Counted from the stretch's first letter, positions 32,501 through 44,485 are shown. The stretch: DNA of 64,000 nt from Perca fluviatilis (GCF_010015445.1 NC_053133.1:434001-498000), one strand, 5' to 3'. A program made the numbers and translations. Notes: generated by a model not told the origin, from the letters alone.

Positions 32501-35500
32501 CATGTTACATAGGTGTACCAAGTTTCGTGAGTCTACGTTAAACGCACGGAGGGGCCCAATTTTCTTAACTTTGTAGGCCGCTAGCGAGCCATTTTGTGCG
32601 CCTATTCCCGAAACCCTTAAAATAGTACGTAATTTTCACCAGACTTGATCGACCGCCAAATTTGTTGAGTTTTTGAATATATTAAGCCCCTCAAAAAGCC
32701 AATTCATTTGCGGGAAAATAATAGAAGAAAGAAAGAAAGAAAGAATTAAAGCTGCGAAGCAGCGATGTATCGGCCCTCGCGCCTTCGCGCGTGTCGGGTT
32801 ACCGGGCGGATCGGCGCCCTCGCGTAATCGTACTGCGGCACTCGGACGCCGCAAACCGTCACCAATGAAAAGGGAACTCCCCGCCGAAGTTCAACGATAG
32901 CTCACACAAGACTCTACCGCCATACGGTTCATTAGCTGTGAAAGGGCGTAGCCAAAGCATAGGGGCGGGTCCAACCAAAAAACTCACCAATAAAATGATA
33001 ATGTACCTCATACAAGACTCTACCTTAAATTCGGGTCAGCATGTATGAAAGGGGGCGTGGCTTAAACATAGGGGCGGGCCAAACCATCACCAATGAAGAA
33101 GGAAGTCTCTGCTGAGTTCAATGATACCTCACACAAGGGTGTACCTTAAACGGTTCAAATGTTATGAAAGGGGGCGTGGCTTATGCATAGGGGGCGGGCC
33201 AAACCATCACCAATAAAAAGGAACTCTCTGCTGAGTTCAATGACACCTCACACAAGACTCTACCTTAAACGGTTAAAATGTTATGAAAGGGGCGTGGCTA
33301 TGCATAGGGGGCCGAACCATCACCGATGAAGTAGGAAGTCTCTGCTGAGTTCAATGATACCTCACACAAGTGTTTACATCAATCGGGCCATTAGTACTAA
33401 AAGGGGGCGTGGCTTATGCATAGGGGCGGGCCAAACCATCACTAATAAAGAAGGAACTCTCTGCTGAGTTCAATGACACCTCACACAAGACTCTACCTTA
33501 AACGGTTCAAATGTTATGAAGGGGGCGTGGCTTGAGTAAGTGGGCGTGGCCATATTATAGGGGCGGCTCAGTATCACACGTAGACCACACATTCTGAGTT
33601 TCATGTAAATCGGTTGATGTTTGTCATATAAGGCAGATTTCCTGTGGCCAGAGGGGGCTATGACCAAAAGTCAATTTTGGCCTGTAGGTGTCCTCAGGCC
33701 TGGACCCTTGTCCATCCTGACAAATTTCGGGCAGATACGACACGCGTACACTCAAGTTACAACAACTTCTTTGGTCATCGCTAAACACTCAAAATGGCGC
33801 CCGCCGCCACGCCAGCACACCGTCTGGCCGAAAAGTTTTTCTTTTAATAACTTTTCATCGTTAAGGTGTTGGGATGGTACAGACCAAGTTTGAAGTCCAT
33901 CGGATGAAATCTCTAGGAGGAGTTCGTTAAAGTATAGCACCTTGACTTTTAGGCCTACTTCCTGTTGCCACTAGGGGCGCTATGACTTTAAGTAAATATC
34001 GGCCTTTTTTTGTCCTCAGGGTTGGACTCTTATGAATCCTGAAAAGTTTCGAGGGTAATCGGACAAACGCGTACCTCGAGTTACAGCCACTTCCTGTGCG
34101 TTGCGAAATGCACAAAATGGCCGCCCCGCCACGGGCCACACGTCCTATGACGAAAAGTTTTTTTTTTTTAACAACTTTTCATCTTTAACATCTTAAGATG
34201 GCACAGACCGAGTTTGAAGTTGATCGGATGAAATCTCTAGAGGAGGTAGCGAAGTAACGACATGTGGAAATGGCCAAAATCACACTAATTTCGAACTTTG
34301 AAATCAAAATGGCGGACTTCCTGTTGGGTTTAGGGTATGGCTCTAATGAAGTTTTTGTACATCTTGACATGTTACATAGGTGTACCAAGTTTCGTGAGTC
34401 TACGTTAAAGCAACTGGAGGGGCTCAATTTTCTTAACTTTGTAGGGGGCGCTAGCGAGCCATTTTTGTGCGCCTATTCCCGAAACCCTTAAAATACGTAA
34501 ATTTTCACCAGACTTGATGCGACCGCCAAATTTGTTGAGTTTTTGAATATATTAAGCCCCTCAAAAAGCCAATTCATTTGACGGGAAAATAATAGAAGAA
34601 AGAAAGAAAGAAAGAATTAAAGCTGCGAGCAGCGATGTACGGGCCCTCGCGCCTCTGCGCGTGTCGGGGTTACCGGCGGACGGCGCTCCTTGCGACCGTG
34701 CATTTGCGCGGCACTCGGACGCCGCAAACCGTCACCAATGAAAAGGGAACTCCCCGCCGAGTTCAACGATAGCTCACACAAGACTCTACGTCATACGGTT
34801 CATTAGCTGTGAAAGGGGCGTAGCCAAAGCATAGGGGGCGGGTCCAACCATCACCAATTAAAAATGAAGCCTCTGCTGAGATGAATGATACCTCACACAA
34901 GACTCTACCTTAAATGGGTCAGCATGTATGAAAGGGCGGGCGTACAAACATAGGGGGCGGGCCAAACCATCACCAATGAAGAAGGAAGTCTCTGCTGAGT
35001 TCAATGATACCTCACACAAGGGTGTACCTTAAACGGTTCAAATGTTATGAAAGGGGGCGTGGCTTATGCATAGGGGCGGGCCAAACCATCACCAATAAAA
35101 AGGAACTCTCTGCTGAGTTCAATGACACCTCACACAAGACTCTACCTTAAACGGTTAAAATGTTATGAAAGGGGGCGTGGCTTATGCATAGGGGCGGGGC
35201 GCAAACCATCACCGATGAAGTAGGAAGTCTCTGCTGAGTTCAATGATACCTCACACAAGTGTTTACATCAATCGGGCCATTAGTACTAAAAGGGGGCGTG
35301 GCTTATGCATAGGGGGCGGGCCAAACCATCACTAATAAAGAAGGAACTCTCTGCTGAGTTCAATGACACCTCACACAAGACTCTACCTTAAACGGTTCAA
35401 ATGTTATGAAAGGGGGCGTGGCCTGAGTAAGTGGGCGTGGCCATATTATAGGGGGCGGCTCAGTATCACACGTAGACCACACATTCTGAGTTTCATGTAA

Positions 35501-38370
35501 ATCGGATGATGTTTGTCATATAAGGCAGATTTCCTGTGGCCAGAGGGGGGCGCTATGACCAAAAGTCAATTTTGGCCTGTAGGTGTCCTCAGGCCTGGAC
35601 CCTTGTCCATCCTGACAAATTTCGGGCAGATACGACACGCAGTACACTCAAGTTACAACAACTTCTTTGGTCATCGCTAAACACTCAAAATGGCCGCCGC
35701 GCACGCCCACACCGTCTGCGAAAAGTTTTTCTTTTTAATAACTTTTCATCGTTTAAAGGTGTTGGGATGGTACAGACCAAGTTTGAAGTCCATCGGATGA
35801 AATCTCTAGGAGGAGTTCGTTAAAGTATAGCACCTTGACTTTTAGGCCTACTTCCTGTTGCCACTAGGGGGCGCTATGACTTTAAGTAAATCTCGGCCTT
35901 TTTTTGTCCTCAGGGTTGGACTCTTATGAATCCTGAAAAGTTTCGAGGTAATCGGACAACGTACACTCGAGTTACAGCCACTTCCTGTTTCGCGCGTGAA
36001 ATGCACAAAATGGCCGCCCCGCCCCGACCCGTCCTATGACGAAAAGTTTTTCTTTTAACAACTTTTCATCTTTAACATCTTAAGATGGCACAGACCGAGT
36101 TTGAAGTTGATCGGATGAAATCTCTAGGAGGAGTTCGTTAAAGTACGACATGTGGAAATGGCCAAAATCACACTAATTTCGAACTTTGAAATCAAAATGG
36201 CGGACTTCCTGTTGGGTTTAGGGTATGGCTCTAATGAAGTTTTTTGTACATCTTGACATGTTACATAGGTGTACCAAGTTTCGTGAGTCTACGTTAAACG
36301 CACTGGAGGGGCTCAATTTTCTTAACTTTGTAGGGGGCGCTAGCGAGCCATTTTTGTGCGCCTATTCCCGAAACCCTTAAAATACGTAAATTTTCACCAG
36401 ACTTGATGCGACCGCCAAATTTGTTGAGTTTTTGAATATATTAAGCCCCTCAAAAAGCCAATTCATTTGACGGGAAAATAATAGAAGAAAGAAAGAAAGA
36501 AAGAATTAAAGCTGCGAGCAGCGATGTACGGGCCCTCGCGCCTCTGCGCGTGTCGGGGTTACCGGCGGACGGCGCTCCTTGCGACCGTGCATTTGCGCGG
36601 CACTCGGACGCCGCAAACCGTCACCAATGAAAAGGGAACTCCCCGCCGAGTTCAACGATAGCTCACACAAGACTCTACGTCATACGGTTCATTAGCTGTG
36701 AAAGGGGCGTAGCCAAAGCATAGGGGGCGGGTCCAACCATCACCAATTAAAAATGAAGCCTCTGCTGAGATGAATGATACCTCACACAAGACTCTACCTT
36801 AAATGGGTCAGCATGTATGAAAGGGGGCGTGGCTTAAACATAGGGGGCGGGCCAAACCATCACCAATGAAGAAGGAAGTCTCTGCTGAGTTCAATGATAC
36901 CTCACACAAGGGTGTACCTTAAACGGTTCAAATGTTATGAAAGGGGGCGTGGCTTATGCATAGGGGGCGGGCCAAACCATCACCAATAAAAAAGGAACTC
37001 TCTGCTGAGTTCAATGACACCTCACACAAGACTCTACCTTAAACGGTTAAAATGTTATGAAAGGGGGCGTGGCTTATGCATAGGGGGCGGGCCAAACCAT
37101 CACCGATGAAGTAGGAAGTCTCTGCTGAGTTCAATGATACCTCACACAAGTGTTTACATCAATCGGGCCATTAGTACTAAAAGGGGGCGTGGCTTATGCA
37201 TAGGGGGCGGGCCAAACCATCACTAATAAAGAAGGAACTCTCTGCTGAGTTCAATGACACCTCACACAAGACTCTACCTTAAACGGTTCAAATGTTATGA
37301 AAGGGGGCGTGGCCTGAGTAAGTGGGCGTGGCCATATTATAGGGTGCGGCTCAGTATCACACGTAGACCACACATTCTGAGTTTCATGCAAATCGGATGA
37401 TGTTTGTCATATAAGGCAGATTTCCTGTGGCCAGCGGGTGGCGCTATGACCAATAGTCAATTTTGGCCTGTAGGTGTCCTCAGGCCTGGACCCTTGTCAA
37501 TCGTGAGAAATTTCGGGCAGATACGACAACGTACACTCAAGTTACAACAACTTCTTTGTTCATCGCTAAACACTCAAAATGGCCGCCACGCCACGCCCAC
37601 ACAGTCTGACGAAAAGTTTTTCTTTTAATAACTTTTCATCGTTAAGGTGTTGGGATGGTACAGACCAAGTTTGAAGTCCAACGGATGAAATCTGTAGGAG
37701 GAGTTCGTTAAAGTATAGCACCTTGACCTTTAGGCATACTTCCTGTCGCCACTAGGGGGCGCTATGACTTTAAGTAAATATCGGCCTTTATTTGTCCTCA
37801 GGGTTGGACTCTTATGAATCCTGAAAAGTTTCGAGGTAATCGGACAACGTACACTGGAGTTACACCCACTTCCTGTTTCGGGCGGCGCACGCAAAATGGC
37901 CGCCCATACGGCCACGCGTCCTATGACGAAAAGATTTTCTTTTAACAACTTTTCATCTTTAACTTCTTAAGATGGCACAGACCGAGTTTGAAGTTGATCG
38001 GATGAAATCTCTAGGAGGAGTTCGTTAAAGTATGACATGTGGAAATGGCCAAAATCGCACTAATTTCTAACTTTGAAATCAAAATGGCGGACTTCCTGTT
38101 GGGTTTAGGGTATGTCTGTAATGAAGTTTTTTTGTACGTCTTGACATGATACATATGTGTACCAAGTTTCGTGAGTCTACGTTAAACGCACTGCAGGGGC
38201 TCAATTTTCTTAACTTTCTAGGGGGCGCTAGCGAGCCATTTTTGTGCGCCTATTCCCGAAACCCTTAAAATACGTAAATTTTCACCAGACTTGATGCGAC
38301 CGCCAAATTTGGTGAGTTTTTGAATATATTAAGCCCCTCAAAAGCCAATTCATTTGACGGGAAAATAATA

Positions 38371-38400
<30 letters not shown>
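29506..38400 (+). repeat. Tandem array of five 1.5-1.9 kb units (units 2-6)
   Basis: Units start near 29506, 31232, 32744, 34615 and 36504, each with TTAAAGCTGCGAGCAGCGATG or a close variant. Each contains a GC-rich head, three to seven ~118-bp subrepeats (GAAAGGGGGCGTGGCTTATG ... ACCTCACACAAG), then related modules around AAAATGGCCGCC, GACGAAAAGTTTTTC and GGATGAAATCTCTAGGAGG, and ends CTCAAAAAGCCAATTCA followed in units 3-6 by (GAAA)n. Units 4-6 are nearly identical. There is no domain-bearing ORF and there are no visible terminal inverted repeats. I recognise the motifs as a dispersed fish repeat but cannot name the family with certainty. Confidence 0.9.
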
Positions 38401-38403
<3 letters not shown>

Positions 38404-38790
38404 ATAATTCCTTCAGTTTCAATAGGGCCTTCGCCGCTGTCGGCGCTCGGGCCCTAAAAATAAATCCCCTAACACTCTGAGACCACAGACCCCAACCCCT
38501 ATCTGCAAGATACGTGGCCACATCAAACGCAGCTTGCGCAAACTCCACCCCACAATTACCCCTTCTGTCTGAAGTTACAGGTACGTTGAAACAGGTCTAG
38601 TGAACTTCTTATGCTAAACATGAACGGTGTTACAAAAACCAGGTCTCAACCAGCTATCAAATTCTGAAATAAGCTACGTGAAAAACACACCAACCTGGTC
38701 AGAGTAATAAACTGTAGATTATATAAAGTGTAGATTACAAACTGGACAGTCAGCATTTATCATGTTTTTCCAGTCTGGTTAACTGTTAAC
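38075..38790 (+). repeat. Segmental duplication block A, copy 1
   Basis: This 716-bp stretch covers the end of unit 6, the hairpin terminus and 336 bp beyond it. It recurs almost identically at 43771-44485. The left edge falls inside the array unit (GAAATCAAAATGGCGG) and the right edge at ACTGTTAAC. Confidence 0.93.
38401..38454 (+). repeat. Array 3' terminus with hairpin
   Basis: Only after the last unit comes TTCCTTCAGTTTCAATAGGG and a hairpin at 38425-38454: GGGCC pairs with GGCCC and GCCG with CGGC. It is followed by TAA. The same terminus appears in the duplicated copy at 44103-44149. It looks like the true 3' end of the element from which the array grew. Confidence 0.75.
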
Positions 38791-38979
38791 AAACATAGAT
38801 TATAAACTGGACGGTCAGCATCCATCCTGTTCCATCTCCAGTCTGGTTACATGTTCAAAACATAAACTATAAACTGAATAGCCAGAATTCATCAAGTTCT
38901 ACAGTCTGGTTAAATGTTCCTTTAAAGCTTGGCTCCAAAAACTTACATACAGTGCTTAGAGACAAATTCAGCGTGGTAT
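38791..38979 (+). other. Non-coding, short repeated phrases
   Basis: Three loosely repeated ~60-bp phrases (CAGTCTGGTTAACTGTTAAC, CCAGTCTGGTTACATGTTC, ACAGTCTGGTTAAATGTTCC) run through 38770-38930. No coding potential. Confidence 0.55.
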
Positions 38980-39577
38980 CCCAGACACTGCTAGTCCACA
39001 GCTGCTGGGTCCGCCAGCCTCGGCCCTGCCACCGGCTCCAGCCCTAGACGCGCGGTCCCCCCGCCATCCTCTGGCGCCATCCTCTGGCGCCATCCTCTGG
39101 CGCCATCCTCTGGCGCCATCCTCTGGCGCCATCCTCTGGCGCCGTTGTCGGCAACAGGCCCTGGGGTGAAGCGGCCCGTGTTGATGTCGCGTCGTCCTCC
39201 ACATCCAGCTCCCAACAGAAAACGTCCACATCTGTGGTTGCAGTGAAGGCGAACTCTCTCCCTCCGTTGGTCACTCTCAGGGTGGCTGGGTGGATGAGCA
39301 GGTCCGGGGAGCCCCTAGCATGTATCTCGTGTTATGCTCCCGATGCTGCTGGGTTGTGAATGCACCGCAGTCAGGTTGCATCAGATCATACACCGCAGTT
39401 CCCTTAGTCTCAAGCTTTGCCATTCATTTCTGTCAGCGCTCCCTGTACTGCGTTGTAAACCACCGATTCAAGCACACTTAGTTGCTTTTCCAAGACCTGA
39501 GCAATCAAGTCCTCTATGTTTGGGAATGCGCTAGTATCAGACGCTATGTTAGCCACCACTCTGCTAGCCGCCGCCAT
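38980..39577 (-). pseudogene. LINE ORF1-like remnant (probably L1 type)
   Basis: The minus frame from 39577 starts MAAASRVVANIASDT and continues through FPNIEDLIAQVLEKQLSVLE before a stop after ~57 residues. A second frame near 39310-39150 reads LLIHPATLRVTNGGREF, resembling the PATLRV-type segment in the C-terminal half of fish L1 ORF1. The central part is missing and a 13-bp tandem repeat lies at the 3' side. This is an internally deleted, expanded ORF1 remnant. The assignment rests on remembered motif appearance and is moderate. Confidence 0.45.
39061..39140 (+). repeat. 13-bp minisatellite, about six copies
   Basis: CGCCATCCTCTGG repeats head to tail with almost no variation. Because 13 is not a multiple of three, all three frames stay open and give overlapping frames reading the same peptide register in turn; none is a real gene. 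Confidence 0.93.
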
Positions 39578-40409
39578 GTTTGCAGATTTTGTGTCTGAGT
39601 ATTTAGCTTAGACGACAACGGGACCTGTTTTCTCGCACCTGCAGGCAATCACTGAGTTACTGTGATAGCAGATAAAACGATTTTGGGTCGAAGAAAAAGT
39701 AATAGACCTGGTTATTCTATGTGGAGGTGGGTACGAGAGCCTCAGTCTTCTGCGACCATTGCGGGTGCTGGTCATGTAATCTTCACGATAAGACATTTTG
39801 TTAATTTATTTCAACACAGTATCACATCACACAACTTATAACTTGTAACACTATGACACTTTAACACAGTATAAAAAAATATATCGGATTTCACCGGAGA
39901 TAGTTGGTCGCTATATAAATTCTACAGGGAAACATTGTCCATCAACTTTGGCTATGTTTGAGCATCATTAATGTATTTTGTGTGTCTGTGTGACACCAGT
40001 GAGTGTGTTGTCAAGAAAGGAGAGCGAGCGGTTGTGGTGTCCAACTGAGTATATGTGGCTGTGAGGAAAAAGCGCAAGAAAAAAGAGATTGCAGAGCAAT
40101 TTAAAGCAAGTTAACAGTTAACAATAAAACGACAAGCTTCTTCTGTTTATCATATGCATTAGTCAATTATAAGTTTTCATTGTGATGGAGGTTCTATCAC
40201 AGCACAAAAAATATTGAGGTGTTTTAGAGTTTTTATAAGTGTCTCACTAAATCCAGAATTCAATCCAGTCAGCTATTGAGTGATTTACTATTACTAGTAG
40301 TTCATTTTAACAATACAATCGTTTTATGAATACAAAACTTTAAGAAGTGTAATGTTTTCTATTTTGAAATACATTTTTCTATTGATCAATAAATTGTCAG
40401 TGATGATGA
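39578..40409. other. Non-coding stretch
   Basis: No recognisable coding sequence. A segment around 40046-40145 (GTATATGTGGCTGTGAGG ... AGTTAACAGTTAACAATAAA) has a diverged copy at about 42895-42975, so this may be part of an older repeat that flanks the hAT-like element on both sides. Confidence 0.5.
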
Positions 40410-40468
40410 ATATACCAGACATGAAAATCACTCACCTTTCGGCGAAATTCGCCGTTTTGAAACCAAAA

Positions 40469-42013
40469 TACAGTACAGGCCAAAAGTATGGACACACCTT
40501 CTCATTCAATGCGTTTCCTTTATTTTCATGACTATTTATATTGTAGATTCTCACTGAAGGCATCAAAACTATGAATGAACACATGTGGAATTATGTACTT
40601 AACAAAAAAGTGTGAAATAACTGAAAACATGTCTTATATTCTAGTTTCTTCAAAGTAGCCACCCTTTACTCTGATTACTGCTTTGCACACTCTTGGCATT
40701 CTCTTGATGAGCTTCAAGAGGTAGTCACCTCAAATGGTTTTCCAACAGTCTTGAAGGAGTTCCCAGAGATGCTTAGCACTTGTTGGCTCTTTTGCCTTCA
40801 CTCTGCGGTCCAGCTCACCCAAAACCATTTCGATTGGGTTCAGGTCCGGTGACTGTGGAGGCCAGGTCATCTGGCGCAGCACTCCATCACTCTCCTTCTT
40901 GGTCAAATAGCCCTTACACAGCCTGGAGGTGTGTTTGGGGTAATTGTCCTGTTGAAAAATAAATGATGGTCCAACTAAACGCAAACCGGATGGGATGGCA
41001 TGTCGCTGCAGGATGCTGAGGTAGCCATGCTGGTTCAGTATGCCTTCAATTTTGAATAAATCCCCAACAGTGTCACCAGCAAAGCACCGCCACACCATCA
41101 CACCTCCTCCTCCATGCTTCACGGTGGGAACCAGGCATGTAGAATCCATCCGTTCACGTTTTCTGCATCGCACAAAGACACGGCGGTTGGAACCAAAAAT
41201 CTCAAATTTGGACTCATCAGACCAAAGCACTTTACACTGGTCTAATATCCATTCCTTGTGTTTCTTGGCCCAAACAAATCTCTTCTGCTTGTTGCCTCTC
41301 CTTAGCAGTGGTTTCCTAGCAGCTACTTGACCAGGAAGGCCTGATTCGTGCAGTCTCCTCTTAACAGTTGTTCTAGAGATGTGTCTGCTGCTAGAACTCT
41401 GTGTGGCATTCATCTGGTCTCTAATCTGAGCTGCTGTTAACTTGCGTTTTCAAGGCTGGTGACTCGGATGAACTTATCCTCAGCAGCAGAGGTGACTCTT
41501 GGTCTTCCTTTCCTGGGGCGGTCCTCATGTGAGCCAGTTTCATTGTAGAGCTTGATGGTTTTTGCGACTGCGCCGGGGGACACATTCAAAGTTTTCGCAA
41601 TTTTCCGGACTGACTGACCTTGATTTGTTAAAGTAATGATGGCCACTCGTTTCTCTTTACTTAGCTGATTGGTTCTTGCCATAATATGAATTCTAACAGT
41701 TGTCCAATAGGGCTGTCGGCTGTGTATCAACCTGACTTTAATAAGGGAAAAATTCCACTAATTAACCCTGACAAGGCACACCTGTGAAGTGAAAACCATT
41801 TCAGGTGACTACCTCATGAAGCTCATTGAGAGAACACCAAGGGTTTGCAGCGCTATCAAAAAAGCAAAGGGAAGCTAATTTGAGGAATCTAAAATATAAG
41901 ACATGTTTTCAGTTATTTCACACTTTTTTGTTAAGTACATAATTCCACGTGTTCATTCATAGTTTTGATGCCTTCAGTGAGAATCTACAATGTAAATAGT
42001 CATGAAAATAAAG
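40469..42013 (-). mobile_element. Tc1-like (DD38E) transposon, copy 1
   Basis: The left end TACAGTACAGGCCAAAAG begins a long terminal inverted repeat whose partner runs from about 41890 to 42013. Shared blocks include AAGACATGTTTTCAGTTATT and CTTCAGTGAGAATCTACAA. The right repeat stops at TGAAAATAAAG, so the outer ~45 bp are lost and the element cannot be cut out normally. The transposase runs on the minus strand between the repeats. Confidence 0.9.
40728..41730 (-). pseudogene. Tc1-like DD38E transposase, copy 1, frameshifted
   Basis: Two frames, 41730-41437 and 41413-40728, together match copy 2 at 44528-45531. The break near 41440 is a one-base loss with neighbouring substitutions (CTTGCGTTTTCAAGG here, CTTGCGATTTCTGAGG in copy 2). 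The N-terminal helix-turn-helix pair (RVAIITLTNQGQSVRKIAKT) and the catalytic residues in WSDESKF, QQDNYPKHTS and SPDLNPIE are all present. Both copies stop at a TGA where downstream sequence still reads as the usual C-terminal tail (MPRVCKAVI, GGYFEE), so ~35 residues are lost. Confidence 0.9.
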
Positions 42014-42871
42014 TCTGGCCTATGACTATTTTAGAAAAATAAGTAAATTAAAAAGTCCACATGGGATTTGTTTTAATGCGCTGAATTTAACAAGTTCTAG
42101 CCAATCAGAGGCAAAGTAGGGCGGGTCTTTGCTGAAATGTGTAGTCTCCGTGGTAACGCGGTTAAAAAAAATGGAGGCAAAGTTCATCAAACTTGGAGCA
42201 TGTAGATACAGGCAGCTTTAGTTGAGAAAGTAGTTAAAACAAATGGCGCTGGGTATGCATAGAGGACAACAGGAAACGGGTGGAGACAGGAAGCCGTTTA
42301 GCACTTGGTGCCTCAAATTGAGGGAGCGGCCGGGTGCTTCTGCAGCGCATGTTCAAGGAAGACACTGGACGGCAGTAGCGGTAAGAAAGTGCTTGCTAGT
42401 CATTAGATGCTAGTCACAAAGCTTCGGTCCGTGCACTCTGTCACACGAACGCTACCCGGCAACGACTGCTATCGTTCGCGTCGCGCGCTTCGCTGACCGA
42501 ATCGCGTGATACAAACAATACGTGTGTGCACGTTCATAGAGGAACGTGGTTTTGTAAAAGCTATCTGAAGCCCAAACTGCCTTGACAAAGCTGTCTGTTT
42601 GGAATCAGCATGGCAGGTATTTAAACATAACGTCCTTCTTCCCCAAGTTTAGATGTCTAGCTAGATGAAAAGATAAACAATGCAACGTTTTTAATAAATT
42701 TAAATAAAGCAGCTAATATCAACATGGACAAAATCATGAATGTACTAATTTGCTTTTTTGATGATGACCTGGCCAGGGTAGTACATTTTCTTTCGGGGGA
42801 GCATGCCCCCGTACCCCCCTAGAGGGGTAATATCCTTTTTCACCCCTGACCCGTTTTCATGCCTGATATAC

Positions 42872-43129
42872 AGTAGTGGTGTAACAAAAACTTCTGCGTA
42901 TGTGTGGCTGTTAGGGAAAAGAGATCCCAAAGACGATGTAAAGTGAGTTAACAGTTAACAATAAACAAGAAGCTTCTCAAGACATGGTGGCCTCATCTTT
43001 TGTTAATACTGTCGGTGAAGTAAAGGGCATTACCCCCAAAAGAACATCAGCCCTGGATGGAACGTCTCCCCAGCTGCCCCCAGATCTTATATCAAATCTT
43101 TATAACCTATTTAGTCAGAAACTTCATCC
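42872..43129. other. Non-coding stretch between repeats
   Basis: Contains the AGTTAACAGTTAACAATAAA block also seen at 40100-40130. The small plus-strand frame at 43057-43269 and its twin at 46853-47065 have no recognisable domain and run into the GAGTC repeat. Confidence 0.5.
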
Positions 43130-43330
43130 AACGTCTGAGTCATTCATTTGATGAATGCTCAAGTCCGATTTTATATATCCTCGAGAGTCCGAGTCCAAGT
43201 ACAAGACATCAGTCCGCGAGTCCAAGTCAAGTCATCAGTCCTGAGAATAGAGTCTTGAGTCGGACTTGAGTCCAGAGAATAGAGACTCGAGTCCGAGTCC
43301 ATGACTCGAGTAGCCTACTTCATCACTGGC
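43130..43330. repeat. GAGTC-rich repeat, copy 2
   Basis: Degenerate GAGTCC, CAAGTC and AGTCCGAG motifs end in GAGTAGCCTACTTCATCACTG. The inverted end CAGTGATGAAGTAG is related to the CAGTGTTGTAGTCG end at 2638. Confidence 0.7.
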
Positions 43331-43770
43331 TGAGGCTCAATCACAGTGGCTGCTGTAAGTCTTTTTCAGATTTACTTGTCATTTTCCATCTCACACTACA
43401 GAAAATAAACAAGACTTGGCTTGATTTCTTTTTTATGTTTGATCTTTACTTGATTACTCAGTACACAGGCTGGAGCAATAAGATAAGAGCAGGAAGACAA
43501 CCAGAGCATCTGAAATACCTTGTGCGGTAACACTCAAATGCAAGACCAAACACAACCCGTTAATGTCAAAAAGGGTTTACTTAACAGGCAGGGTTCTGTA
43601 CACGGGAATTCAGTTCAAGAACAAGCATCATGGGTCAAGAAAAAGTAGTTATTGATTTTACAGCAATTGATTTTTGCAGGTTTACTAAATGCAAATCATG
43701 AAGCTCCACATGCAGTGCATGCATGTGTTGAGTCAGCAAAGACTGAGTCAATAATCAAATCATGTAGTAA
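43331..43770. other. Non-coding, duplicated at 47130-47569
   Basis: No coding potential seen. Near-identical to the end of the second duplicated segment. Confidence 0.6.
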
Positions 43771-44065
43771 GAAATCAAAATGGCGGACTTCCTGTTGGGT
43801 TTAGGGTATGTCTGTAATGAAGTTTTTTGTACGTCTTGACATGATACATATGTGTACCAAGTTTCGTGAGTTTACGTAAACGCACTGCAGGGGCTCAATT
43901 TTCTTAACTTTCTAGGGGGCGCTAGCGAGCCATTTTTGTGCGCCTATTCCCGAAACCCTTAAAATACGTAAATTTTCACCAGACTTGATGCGACCGCCAA
44001 ATTTGGTGAGTTTTTGAATATATTAAGCCCCTCAAAAAGCCAATTCATTTGACGGGAAAATAATA

Positions 44066-44098
<33 letters not shown>

Positions 44099-44485
44099 AT
44101 AATTCCTTCAGTTTCAATAGGGCCTTCGCCGCTGTCGGCGCTCGGGCCCTAAAAATAAATCCCCTAACACTCTGAGACCACAGACCCCAACCCCTATCTG
44201 CAAGATACGTGGCCACATCAAACGCAGCTTGCGCAAACTCCACCCCACAATTACCCCTTCTGTCTGAAGTTACAGGTACGTTGAAACAGGTCTAGTGAAC
44301 TTCTTATGCTAAACATGAACGGTGTTACAAAAACCAGGTCTCAACCAGCTATCAAATTCTGAAATAAGCTACGTGAAAAACACACCAACCTGGTCAGAGT
44401 AATAAACTGTAGATTATATAAAGTGTAGATTACAAACTGGACAGTCAGCATTTATCATGTTTTTCCAGTCTGGTTAACTGTTAAC
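43771..44485 (+). repeat. Segmental duplication block A, copy 2
   Basis: Near-identical to 38075-38790, including (GAAA)n and the hairpin terminus (44120-44149). It starts abruptly after AGTA|AGAAATC, where block C copy 1 ends; GAA/AGAA is shared by both sides, suggesting microhomology at the junction. The minus frame through it is a shadow of the repeat. Confidence 0.93.

Larger units (their letters stand above)
40416..42865. mobile_element. hAT-like element hosting a Tc1-like insertion
   Basis: The left end CAGACATGAAAATCACTC and the inverted right end CAGGCATGAAAACGGGTC are related terminal repeats. ATATAC flanks both (40410-40415 and 42866-42871), a 6-bp match consistent with target duplication. 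The Tc1-like element at 40469-42013 sits just inside the left end. The remaining sequence to 42865 has no transposase. A truncated twin ends at 46659 in the duplicated segment. Confidence 0.65.

Noticed and set aside
29506..38400. Helitron identity for the array
   Set aside because: No Rep/helicase, no clear 5' TC end, and the hairpin is not spaced from CTRR as usual. Kept only as a hypothesis.
38425..38454. Hairpin as a transcription terminator
   Set aside because: It lies at the 3' end of a dispersed repeat and is duplicated with it; no bacterial-type context exists.
39044..39274. Overlapping minus frames with repeated EDGARGWRQRMAP
   Set aside because: They arise from a 13-bp tandem repeat, which keeps all frames open.
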